This document shows positions 28,148 through 38,690 of a stretch of 64,000 nt of DNA, piece after piece. The notes below the pieces were generated by a model, which worked only from the letters and a program-made list of their open reading frames with translations, was not told the origin of the DNA and searched no databases. This DNA is from Adiantum capillus-veneris. Its lineage: Eukaryota > Streptophyta > Polypodiopsida > Polypodiales > Pteridaceae. Every line of letters starts with the position of its first letter. Positions within the stretch are counted from its first letter, which is position 1. The stretch lies in NCBI GenBank assembly GCA_014529385.2, contig CM043958.1, positions 87,079,025-87,143,024 on the forward strand, read 5' to 3'. A program made the position numbers and the translations under genes.

Positions 28148-30685
28148 ATGAACCAAATAGGTTGCGAGTCATCTAGTACTTATGTAGATTCCAAAGAGGA
28201 CATAGACTCTAGTATCACCTATGGAGTCGACATGCTTGAGGAGTGTCCCATGTACTATATGGAAGACCATTGGGGACAAATCAAACCGGTATATCAAGCT
28301 ACTGCGCTAGCAGCAAGAGGCCAAAACATTAATAGTTTTTCCAGGAGACCACCTCTTCAGTGCTACGAATGTGGTGGACCACATCGAGTAGCTGAGTGCC
28401 CCATTAGAATGCAAAAGAATGTTGCACTAATGAAAACAAGTCAATGGAGTGCATTGGCAATGCCAATACTCACTTGTAATCGTTGTGGCATAGATCATTT
28501 GATCGTACAGTGTCCTAACAATCCAAACGCACCGAAAATCACACCATTGAACATAATAGAGATTGTTGATGGGACACCACCAACTATAAACATAGCACCA
28601 GTGAATGCACTCACACGGTCAATGCTCCAAAAGCAAAATTACATCCTTGAAGAGAGAGATGAGGCATCCATTTGCCGAGCGAGAAAGAAGAAAACACGAA
28701 GAAAGAAATCCCTTAATGCTTCTAGCTCAAAACCTAGTTCAAAGACTAACATAGGGCCAGGAGAGGATCCCGTGTATATGAATGACCCTGAGGATGACTC
28801 AGACTCGATAGAGACCACGGAGACCAAAACTGTTACTACAAAGGAAAAATCCAGTGAGGAGGATCACGAGAGGGAATTACGACGAACACCAAAAGAGTAT
28901 TCAAAGTTAAACCACCCAGTTGCGAACCCCCAAGATAAGCCACGAGAGACAAAAAATGAGGATTGCAAGAGAAAGATTGGAACCTATCCAAACCCAACAG
29001 TGGAAATTGAAGGAGTCCAACAACTGAGGGGTTTGGTGGAAGAAACTCAACGAACATTAGAACCTGAACCCAAACATATCCAGATGTCGGACACAGTGTT
29101 TCCCACACAAGTTCAACCTCACAAGAACTACAGGCCGTTAGCTATACCCAATATCATTCGGGAAGAGAGTGAGGGTAGGACATCTGAAAGTGGACACACA
29201 CCTTTCCTACTAGAGAGAATGTTTGGTGAGGGAATGCCCGACCCCCTTGAGGAAGTGGAGATTCCATCTTTACCATTCTCCTATCAGGGTCCTATGTCCC
29301 ACAAGATGCCATTAAATGTTGCCAAATTGATGGATTTCATGTCTTCAGAAGTTAGAACCACCATCATGTCCAAACTATATAAAGACCCCGATCTAGTCTC
29401 AGCTCTTCGAGCCTTCCTCAATGGAGAATTACAGGCCGGATTACCACAGTTTGCACATATGAACAAACCTGACTCGGTAATGAATGATGAGGAACATTTA
29501 GCACCACCATCTGACCTAGCAGGACATGAATCTGTAATTGAAGCACCCGTTAACAAGTTGGGGCAATACTTTGAAGGTGATGAATCTAATGCTACTCTAC
29601 CAATCACTACTAAAGGATTAACTATAAAGGGGGTCCTTGACAGTGGTGCGGGAGTCAGCATGGTGACAAAGAGTTGTTGGGAGTCTATGGGGCGACCTCA
29701 CCTTGAAGCCACAAGCGTAGTGGTAAAAATGGCTAATGGATCTATTGGAATGCTAAAGGATCTTAGAATCAAGGTCTTGGGACACAAGGTAAGGCATACT
29801 TTCATTGTTATGGATTTTTCCAAGCATCCTATGTCATTTCAGATGATCTTAGGGCGTCCATTCATGAGGGAAGCAAAAATGGTGCATGACTGGTCCAAAA
29901 ACCACGTCTACTTACAGTTCCAAGACTCTGTCATTCGAGTTGATCTTTTAAGTGGTCGAATGCATCCTCTAGGAAATAAAGTCATCATTGATAATCGATC
30001 AGACACAACAATTCACTCAACTCCATTACAGTATTGTTACACGTGTAACGAAGACACGGATATTCGGGAGAACTCTCCTTATATGGATATCCTACCCGGA
30101 ATGGCTGAGTCAGACAATGTCGATTGGGTGCACCTAGCGGCAACTATAGATACATGGGGAGCTAGAGGAACAACCTGTGTAACACCAGATGGGGAAGAGA
30201 TACCACACATTGCACCAGTAAACATGTTAGCTGTAGCGCATGTAACATCCGATGATAAGAAAGAGGCACACCTACCTGAGAGTGAAACTGATGATTCCTC
30301 AAAGGCTTCAGGCCAATACACATCAGAAACGGAATCTCAGGGAGAAATGGATTCAGAACCTGAGGAAACATCGAGTGAACCAAGTATAGAAACTGAACAC
30401 TCAAGGCCTAGTACGACCATCTATGGTAATTTATATGAGAGTGAAGAAGATACAAGCGAAGACCTATTAGGCGAGTCGAGTTCAAACATTTACCAAAATC
30501 AAAACCTTAACAAGAAACAAAGGTCATATAAGAGACAACGATATCGAGAAAATGTGAGAGCTAAGATAAACAAGGAAAGATCTACTGCAGAATGGCTTAG
30601 CTATCTAGGGGCATGTGATGCTCATCGAAAGCTAGTAGACAATTGGGGTGAACATCTCCGGAGTGTCATGTGGTGCAGCCCGTGA
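28148..30685 (+). pseudogene. gypsy gag C-terminus and aspartic protease
   Basis: This follows gag in the same frame after the TAA. It has two further Cys/His knuckles, CYECGGPHRVAEC near 28360 and CNRCGIDHLIVQC near 28470. After a long charged linker comes a retropepsin-like protease at about 29580-29970: KGVLDSGAGVSMVTK carries the catalytic DSG, and MILGRPFM matches the second conserved ILGR block. The last 200 codons are acidic and of unknown function. Three knuckles in total is unusual; most gypsy gags have one or two. The region is open for 845 codons. In live elements the protease cuts the Gag-Pol polyprotein. Confidence 0.8.
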
Positions 30686-30852
30686 CCCATTGACCTCGCT
30701 CAATTGGAGGTTACAGAGCCAAAATTGAGTCGAACTATAAGAAGACGTCAAAACTGAGAGTTAGCACAACAACAAAAGGAGGACAAGAGCCTGCTGACTT
30801 ACATACGGCTCCTGAACATTTTAAATCTTATACCACGGGGGAGCGAAAGGTT

Positions 30853-33195
30853 GTGTATGCCAAAGCCCAACGAATACCTACCAATGGAAGCAGTGGAGTC
30901 TATGATGGTCCAGCGGTAGTTAAAGAGATAGAATTAGCAGAACCAGGTGAGAAATCTAAACCAGTCTTTATTGCTCAAGACCTTACCGAAACTGAAGAGG
31001 CTGTACTTAAGGAGCTCCTCAAGGAATACAAGGATATCTTTGCTTGGACATATCATGACATGAAGGGCGTTCCACCTTCTGTGGTGCAACATACAATTCC
31101 CATGATCAACACTGCTAAACCCGTCCAGCAACGACCCTATCCAATGAATCCTAAGTACGCCAAAATTGTACAAGAGGAGATTGAAAAACTTATCCAATGT
31201 GGATTCATATACCCTATTGAGAACTCAGAATGGGTTTCTCCAATAGTCATTGTGCCAAAAAAGAATGGGAAACTAAGAGTGTGCGTGGACCTCAAGAAAG
31301 TTAATGCAACTACTAGGAGAGATAATTATCCCTTGCCATATTCAGAACATGTGCTTGAAAGAGTTGCGGGCAAGGAAGCTTATAGCTTTTTAGATGGGTA
31401 CTCTGGTTACAATCAAATCACAATTGCATTAGAGGACCAAGCTAAAACTGCTTTTATCATAGAGTTTGGAGTGTTTGCATTTCGTGTTATGGCTTTTGTC
31501 TTAACAAATGCCCCTGCTACATTCCAATGATTAATAAACACTGCGTTTAAAGAATTTCTAAGGGAGTTTTGTGAAGCTTTCCTAGACGACCTTTGTGTTT
31601 ATTCTTCTTGGGAGAAGCATTTGTTATATTTACGAAAAATATTTGAAAGGTGTAGATTTTATCGCATCTCATTGAACCCTTTCAAATGCCAATTTTGGGT
31701 TAAGCATGGAGTCATTATAGGGCATATAGTGTCCAAGAACGGGATATCCACAGATGAGAGTAAGATTAAATCCATTGCCGATTTGACACCACCTACGAAC
31801 TATAAAGGAGTTCAAAGATTTATTGGCCATGTTGGTTATTATCGAAGGTTTATTTTAAACTTTGCCGAGATAGCGCGTCCATTATACAAGCTTCTTATCA
31901 AGTTTTACTGGACGGAAGAATGTCATCAATCTTATGAGTTATTAAAGAAGGCCCTAACAAGTGCTCCAATCTTGCGAACACCTGATTGGAATGTACCTTT
32001 TCATGTGCATATTGATGCATCAAATTTTTCTATTGGGTGTGTTCTAACTCAACCAGGAGAACATAAATTGGACTACCCTATTAGCTTTGCAAGTCGCCAA
32101 TTAAATGATGCCGAGATGAACTACACTACTACAGAGCGCAAAGGTCTAGCTATGATTTACGCAGTAAAGAAATTTCGCTATTACCTTCTTGCTACCAAAT
32201 TTGTGTTTTATGTTGATCATCAAGCATTGCTATATTTGGTAAACAAGCCATGTTCCACAGGTCGAATTACACGATGGTTGTTAATTCTTCTTGAGTTTGA
32301 CTTCACCGTTGTTGTGAGGCCTGGGAGGAAACATGTCATGGTGGATCATTTATCTCGTATCCCTAATGGCGAAGCTCCTACGGGGGTTGATGATGAATTG
32401 CCTGATACTCCTTTGTTCATTGTTGAGACAATGCCTGAATGGAGTGAAAAGATTGTTAACTTCTTAGTTAATGGTTTTTCACCCAAAGAGCTGCAAAAAG
32501 ATATAGCTCAAAAATTAATCAAGGAATGCAAACCCTATTGCTTACTAGCTGGAACTCTCTATAAGAGAGGAAAAGATGATGTTCTTAGACGCTGTGCCCG
32601 CGAGGATGAGTATTTATATATTCTACAAGAGGCACACATGGGCGTAGCTAGTGGTCACTTTTTAGGAAAGTTGACCGCCCGAAAGATCTTACAGTCAGGC
32701 TATTGGTGGCCCACTCTGTTTAAGGATGCATCACTTTTTTCAAAGGGATGTGATGAATGCCAATGCTTCAAGAAGCCACAAAGAAGTGATAGGATGCCTC
32801 TACATCCCATCAAGGTAACCCAACCATTTGAAAAGTGGGGCTTATACTTTGTAGGACCGATTAGTCCGGCTGCACGTAACACGCAATAGCGATATATCAT
32901 TGTGGCTACCGACTATGTAACCAAATGGGCTGAAGCAAAAGCAACACGAAAGGCGGATGCAAAAACAACAGCTAAGTTCCTCTTTGAGAACATTATAACA
33001 CATTTTAGATGCCCCTTTGAACTTGTGAGTGACAATGGAACTCATTTTATAAATGAAGTAATAAAAGAACTCACATCAAACTTCATGATATCTCACCACA
33101 AGTCTACACCCTATTATCCCCAAGCAAATGACCAAGCTGAGAGTACCAACAAAACTCTCATCTCCATTTTGACAAAGACAGTTGAGGCTCATCAT
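30853..33195 (+). pseudogene. gypsy reverse transcriptase, RNase H and integrase
   Basis: The reverse transcriptase spans about 31040-31700. KKNGKLRVCVDLKKVNATT and YSFLDGYSGYNQI are diagnostic, and the catalytic box reads FLDD near 31585. TGA at 31528 follows ATFQ where the family has Arg or Lys. RNase H lies at about 31990-32300 (HVHIDASNFSIGCVL and VFYVDHQAL). The integrase has an HHCC finger at 32630-32790 and a core with ATDYVTKWAEAK, VSDNGTHF and AESTNKT, so all three catalytic acidic residues are present. TAG at 32887 falls just before RYIIV. The coding sequence ends abruptly at 33195 and what follows is CACTA sequence. All catalytic centres are recognisable, but the stops and truncation make it inactive. 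Confidence 0.88.
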
Positions 33196-33359
33196 CGATC
33201 TATAATAGATGGATCAAACTTGCCAAATTGGCGAACGTGCTGCAAAGAAACGCGTCTTGTCTGTCACACGGCATGCTTGCATTGATTACAAGGACATAAA
33301 ATCCTTGTTGAGAGATAGGTGTTTCGGTTCGACGGCCCCACATCCTCTTCACTACTCAT
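33196..33359 (-). pseudogene. CACTA transposase first exon, truncated (element E)
   Basis: The ATG at 33359 gives MSSEEDVGPSNRNTYLSTR and the CPCNQCKH cluster, as in the intact copy at 57122. TGA at 33264-33266 replaces the CGA codon present at the same place in element C. The exon breaks off after FDPSIIDR at the junction with the gypsy integrase. Confidence 0.85.
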
Positions 33360-33422
33360 AATGAAGGTAAAAACCTTATAACCTGGTCATAAATTTAATC
33401 TTCTATTGGCATCCTCCATCTT

Positions 33423-33425
<3 letters not shown>

Positions 33426-33461
<36 letters not shown>
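33426..33461. repeat. (CT)n microsatellite in element E leader
   Basis: It sits at the same place relative to the transposase start as the (CT)n run at 57183-57228 in element C. Confidence 0.95.
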
Positions 33462-33463
<2 letters not shown>

Positions 33464-33859
33464 TTCACACTATAAACTACCTCACATTCTCTAGTCATGT
33501 CCAATCCCCACACCTCGGTCTAGAGGTGCACGAAGATCAGAACCACTGGGTTATAATCTCGTGTTTATTGGTCAATGCCTATATTTGTGGGTACAAGAAA
33601 TCTACACACCCACGTCTACATGATAGTGCATGTAGTGGACAAAACCCCTTTGCCTCTTCTCTAGCTGTAGCAATTCACAGCATCTTAAAATCTCTTCACA
33701 GAAGATCTTTGTTCGAGGGATTACTTAGCACATTACATGTTGGCCTCCAATCTGAGTATCATGCCATTGAAAGCTTTCCAACTTAAGGTCACATCCGTAG
33801 AGAGGAAGAGATCTAGGGATCACCGTTCGCCTAACTCTAATTTTTTTACCGTAATCCCA

Positions 33860-34520
33860 AAGGTAGACTTTAATATAAAAACTAAATCCAAAATCTAATC
33901 TTAAATCTAACTTAATTGAACATGTGGTGATTCGCAGCTAATAGATTATTGTTAGTGTGTGAGTTAATAGGTGTTAGATTCTAATGGGAATATACATATT
34001 GTTGTGTAACACGTGTTTGCTCTTTGGGAAAGCGCGTCTTCATTGACATGCACTAAAATCTAACCTTAAATCAAACATAAATCTAGATCTTATCTAATCT
34101 TAAACTCAAAATAAACCTAAATCTAATTTAATCTTAAATCTAACTTAAACCTAAATGTAATCTAGTTAATTTTAAATCTTGTCTTAATCTTAAATCTAAA
34201 TCTAATCTAATCTTAAACTCAACATAAACCTAAATCTAATCCAATCTTAAATCCTAAACCTAAATGTAATCTAACTTAAATCTAACACAGCTAGCTAATC
34301 TTAAATCTTGCTCTAATTTTAAATCTAACATAATCTTAATCTAACGTAAATCTAAATCCAACTTAATTTTAAACTCAACATAAACATAAATCTAAATGTA
34401 CTCTAACCTAATCTTAATCTAAGGTAAATCTAAATCTAACCTAATTTTAAACTCAACATAAACATAAATCTAAATGTACTCTAACCTAATCTTAAATCTA
34501 ATTTAAATCTTAACCTAATC
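33860..34520. repeat. AAATCTAA-rich degenerate array (element E)
   Basis: About 660 bp of irregular TAAATCTAA, TAATCTTAAA and CATAAACCTAAAT units. Comparable arrays are in element C (57485-57600 and 57815-57930) and element B (62500-62690), each between the transposase start and the right end. The units resemble degenerate plant telomere repeats (CCTAAA) in composition, but the register is lost. Confidence 0.75.
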
Positions 34521-34625
34521 GCTCTCTCTTTGTTTTCTCCCTTACCTCTCTCTTTTGTCTTCTCCTCCTCTTTCTCTCTTTGGTTTTTTATTATCTCTCT
34601 CTTTCTTCCTCTTTCTCTTTCTCTT

Positions 34626-34627
34626 TG

Positions 34628-34705
<78 letters not shown>

Positions 34706-34783
34706 TTTCCTCTCTCAAAATGTGTGTGTATGCATTCTTTGTTTATGCATGTGTGTGTGTATGTGTTTTTTGTTTATGCATGT

Positions 34784-34839
<56 letters not shown>

Positions 34840-34977
34840 AAAGACACAACGTGTGTGTGTGTGTGAGAGAGAGAGAGAGGGAAAGAGAGAGAAAGAGGGG
34901 AAGGGAACATGAGAGAGAGGAGAGAGAAGGAACATACCTGGCTCTCCTTCCTCTCCTTGTGTGTGTGTGTGTGGGGG

Positions 34978-35012
<35 letters not shown>
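34626..35012. repeat. Opposed CT and GA microsatellites (element E)
   Basis: Two long (CT)n runs (34626-34702 and 34785-34836) are followed by TG and then AG-rich runs (34866-34920 and 34980-35012). The pyrimidine block and the purine block can pair as a long hairpin. The same order (CT, TG, CT, TG, AG) is kept near the right ends of C (58140-58620) and B (63030-63450). Confidence 0.9.
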
Positions 35013-35018
<6 letters not shown>

Positions 35019-35237
35019 CGCGGGTTACCTTTTTTTCTTGAGTGCCAAAAATTCAGATCTGAGAACTAAGTTTATGGCGCTCTCGATTTATTTTTTACCC
35101 CTGTTGACGTCGCTATGGGCATCACTATAGGCGTCACTATGCAACAAATAGAATAGTGACGCTCATAGAGATGCCATGGATTTTCACTTTTAAGCGTCGC
35201 ACTGCGAGGGTCGCTAATGTGAAGTACCCTTGTAGTG

Positions 35238-35882
35238 AATGTAGAGAGGATTGTGACTATAGCCAAACCAATAGATCTTTTGCAAACAGTCAACAAATAC
35301 TCTTTCATCTTTGATTGAATTTATTGGTATAGCATTATGCAAAGTAAGACAGCATGTTGGCTTTGGTGCAAAGGAAAAAGCTACCATAATCATAGCTACC
35401 AACAAGCGATGGGTGCAGTTGCATGGTGATGCATTTGTAATGGATCCCAAACTCTAAATGCATCAACAATCATCCATAAAGAATTCATGACTGACTTCAA
35501 AATAGTGTGCGCTCAACTATTGGGACATGAGGATGAGAAAATTGATTTTCATCAGCGAGTTGATTATGCTAATAGAACTGGTATGTTCAAGCATCCATGG
35601 CATATAGATGCCATTGCACACCCAAGTGCGCCTCTATGGTGGAAGGAGTATGGTGGGGAGAAAGTGGCATTGAAACACATTGCAATTGGGGTTTTATCTA
35701 TTGCAGCATCAAGTGGAAGTTGTGAGAGAAATTGGTCAATATTCGACTTTATGCATACCAAGAAACAAAACCAGTTTCATTGTAAACAGGCTGCTGATTT
35801 GGTCTATGTTTTCTACAACATGAGAAGTGAACATTGCAAAAAGAGCATCACAAAAGCACTCCGGTGTCTTCCAAACCCATGA
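35238..35882 (+). pseudogene. hAT transposase C-terminal fragment
   Basis: From 35487 an open stretch of 131 codons ends in the hAT dimerisation domain: LWWKEYGGEKVALKHIAIGV, then ASSGSCERNWSIFDFMHTKK and LVYVFYNMR, all hallmarks of the hAT C-terminus. Upstream to 35238 the sequence is coding-like only in pieces. The RNase H-like catalytic core and zinc finger are missing, so this cannot transpose. It starts directly at the end of CACTA fragment E, so E or an associated rearrangement probably removed the rest. The stop at 35880 fits a natural C-terminus. Confidence 0.82.
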
Positions 35883-36080
35883 AGCTATAGTTGCAAAAGT
35901 TGACGATGATGATGATATGGAATAGGAGATAGCTTCATAATGCTCTGATATGGATGAAATAGATGCTTTGGTTGGTGTGTTTAATGCAGACGAAGATGTG
36001 TGACTTAAGTCCTATAAGTTTTTCCCGGTGTGATTACTTGAAAATTATGAAAGATAGTCATGCTATACTACTTGATGTTC

Positions 36081-36081
<1 letters not shown>

Positions 36082-36163
<82 letters not shown>
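36082..36163. repeat. (CT)n microsatellite
   Basis: About 82 bp of uninterrupted CT dinucleotides. Confidence 0.97.
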
Positions 36164-36165
<2 letters not shown>

Positions 36166-36398
36166 GCTACTTTTGCAATAAGATTCATAACTACATATAG
36201 ATACAATAAAATTTAAAATTGAGAATGCAAAAAGGGATAGCTGAGGGGATGAATGAAACTCTGTGATTACAAAAAGTGTAGCACTTTTCATTGTCTTCTT
36301 GAGAAAATAGATAGGGGTAAAATGAGCGAGGTGCTCAAGCCAAAGATTGTGTTAGATCATTGAGTAGTTCATCTATGTTGAACTCAATACTTGCAAGC

Positions 36399-37091
36399 TC
36401 AAAAGATGGGTCTACAAGTCCTTGCTGTAAAGGACCATCCCATTCTAGAAATGGTTTGTACAATGATGCATATTGTCGCAACTTGGCTTGGGACACTAAT
36501 AGCTCTATCTTCAGCCATGCAAACTGTTAGGTGTGTCTTCTTCTCTACAAGATCTTGCCCTTGACTCGCTAATGCAATGAGCATCTCTGATTCTTTGGGA
36601 AGTAGAACTATAGGATGTTTACGTGCAGGCAATGTGTTATTGGCGTTCCTTGCTACCACTTTCTCTGGAATCCGACAATGCCCAATGCCAAAATTCTTTG
36701 GGCGGTCTAACCAATCTACCCATCTTCCAAGGATATTGTAAACATAGCACTACTATATAAAGTAGAGTGCCATTTGGTTATTGTATGGCATAACTCTCTC
36801 CCGGCGTATGAATCTTTGTAGCAATACTCGTGCGAGCCCTTTGTGTTGCAAATCTAATAGCTTTACTGAAGCTGATTCCTTTGCATTGCCACTGATTCAA
36901 AATAGTTGCTGATGCACAAAGTGGTTTGGGCAAAGCTTCCTGCACTCTTTGAGGCTGAGAGGATTTCCTTCCAACCCGGACTCATCCTCTTTGATTCTAG
37001 CAATAGCTTTGAGGTCTTTATCCAGGCCATAGTGCGCTCTCTCTTCTTTGTAGATCACCTGTGCTTCAGCGTGGTTAATTTCTTCTTCCAT
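36399..37091 (-). pseudogene. Unidentified coding-like remnant
   Basis: Two minus-strand stretches look coded: 36897-37091 (charged, helical, Glu/Lys-rich) and, after stops, about 36399-36735, which begins YVYNILGRWVDWLDRPKN and continues open for over 80 codons. I do not recognise the family. It lies downstream of the kinase-like remnant on the same strand and could be part of the same dead gene. Confidence 0.25.
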
Positions 37092-37474
37092 ATTTTCAAA
37101 TCAAGCCAATATGTCATCATTAGAAAGCCAAATTGTGAAGTTAACAAGTCATCACATTTAAATTTCTTATTGAATATTACTTCTAACCTTGAAAGAAAAA
37201 GACAAGATAACTTGATCAATTATATAATTTACATTTGCAAGTAGAGATAATACAACAATCAAATCATCACTTTAATCATCATCTAGTCGTAGAACAAAAA
37301 TCATTAGCCCACTCTATGGGCACCGTTTAGACATAAAGAAAGATCAAAAGCGTTGGGTCAGGTTGAGGGATTGTTTTGCTTGCCACTCTCAAGTGGGTAA
37401 GTACATTGCATAAAAAAACCCTTTTGTTTTGCTCTTGAGGCACCAACATGCACTTTAAGATCCGTTTACAAGCA

Positions 37475-38690
37475 TCACACGGAGAATATTTCCATGGCTT
37501 TATTCCAAGAAGGGGGATTAGTAGGTATGCATTTTGGTGCGGCCCATGGAAAATTTCTCTTGATCTGATTTCTAGTTTCTATTTGCAAGTGGAGGAAAGA
37601 ATGCCCTTGTTTTGGTCTTTGTACATGACCCCCAATCCACAATGCCTGCATAGACCCCCTTCTCTGGCCAAAATGAAGCATCATGTTGCAGGAGTGCAGG
37701 TCATTGTGGGGATAGTCATGCATATGTAAATACTTCAGGGTCTGAAGAAGAGTGTTAATTATTTTCAAAATGTTATTTTGGAGCATCTCTATTGCTCCTT
37801 CATTGGTCACAAATAAAAAATGGCAGGTTGACTACCATCTACATTGCATTAGTTTATCCACTACTCTACATGGCTGCTATTCCAAAAATGTGAAATGATC
37901 ATTGGACACTCCACGTGTCAAACCATGACAAGTGGATAAATAATTCCGCGATGAGCAATGTCCAAAATTGTGGCTTCGTCTTTAACCTGCTAATCCATTG
38001 TGGGTCCATGCAAGTGGACTTTGAAGATATTTTCCGCATACTTGGATCTTTAAATGCAAGATGGGTTACACCTCCATGCTTCACGTGTGCTCATCTCCCT
38101 TCTCCCAGCTGTGGGGCTTGTATGTTGAAGATTTCAGTAGTATTTGATAAAAGATGCAATACAAGGGGGAGCTCAGATTGATCCACAGCGAGAGAGGAAC
38201 TAGCAACATGCTATATTATAATGGTAGCTCCTGGTTCTTTGGCAACATCTAAAGAGCTGGCTTCCACTCTCGTTCTCTTTGCTACTCTTTCTAGCTTCTC
38301 CTTGCACTTGAACTCAGTATACAATTGTTGCACCAGTTGTATGCAAGTAGCTATGCCTGGCAATGTAATGATTTCAGGATTTTGTAGGTCCTAAAAAATC
38401 TTTGTGATCTATTCAATAGACTACTTGACCATGTTCAATAATGAATTTGATGTCGCTAGAGATATGTCAAAAGCAACGAGTGTTAATACAAGCTAGAGCT
38501 GCTCAAATACAAGCTTCTCTAAGACCTCTATGAACTGGTAATAATGCTCCAAAGCTAAAGGGTTTAGACATCCACAAAGCTCAAGCTCTAACGTGTGATG
38601 AAAGTGGCGTACTTTAAGTTTGAAGGCAAACTTTTTTCGATGTTGCGCCAGCTTGATTTTTGCCATATCTATAAGATATAATTTCAAAAC
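37475..38690 (-). pseudogene. Protein-kinase-like gene remnant
   Basis: At 37475-37810 (minus) the segment KYLHMHDYPHNDLHSCNMML matches the catalytic loop of protein kinases (HxDLHxxN; the usual Arg of HRD is Asn here), and PWAAPKCI further on resembles the APE motif. Upstream on the same strand are coding-like stretches at about 38225-38390 (an LQNPEIITLPGIATCIQL helix) and 38493-38690 (basic, then LEKLVFEQL), which could be N-terminal exons of the same gene. Glycine-loop and DFG motifs were not found and stops are frequent. Phosphorylation of a substrate would be the ancestral role. The kinase assignment rests mainly on the one loop. Confidence 0.4.

Larger units (their letters stand above)
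25839..33195 (+). mobile_element. Ty3/gypsy retrotransposon, 3'-truncated
   Basis: The gag, protease, reverse transcriptase, RNase H and integrase regions follow in gypsy order. The element is cut at 33195, inside the integrase just after the catalytic glutamate, where it joins a CACTA fragment. No GPY/F module, chromodomain, polypurine tract or 3' LTR remains. gag-pro occupies one frame and pol another, with a gap of about 170 nt between them. Four in-frame stops (26969, 28121, 31528, 32887) and a frameshift near 25985 disable it. Confidence 0.9.
33196..35237 (-). mobile_element. Truncated CACTA element E (right end only)
   Basis: It matches the right-hand part of element C. It runs from the middle of the first transposase exon (33196-33359, minus), through the leader with a (CT)n run and AAATCTAA-type repeats, to subterminal AGCGTCGCTAT-like repeats (35100-35220). 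It ends in CCCTTGTAGTG at 35227-35237, which as a terminal repeat reads CACTACAAGGG, one base short of CACTACAAGAGG in B and C. Its left half, with the rest of the transposase and the accessory gene, is absent. Homology to C begins exactly where the gypsy integrase stops. Confidence 0.8.

Noticed and set aside
32902-33285. A host fusion between an integrase and a CPCNQC-type protein across 33195
   Set aside because: The downstream part reads on the minus strand as the CACTA transposase start. The plus-strand continuation is a chance frame across a junction of two transposons.
33860-34520. Interstitial telomere repeat
   Set aside because: The AAATCTAA units do not keep the CCCTAAA heptamer or a fixed register, and the array is part of the CACTA leader in three copies.
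34530-35130. Ser-Leu/Cys-Val reading frames around the CT and TG runs (also at 58182-58641 and 62978-63580)
   Set aside because: Same microsatellite artefact, repeated at the right ends of three CACTA copies.
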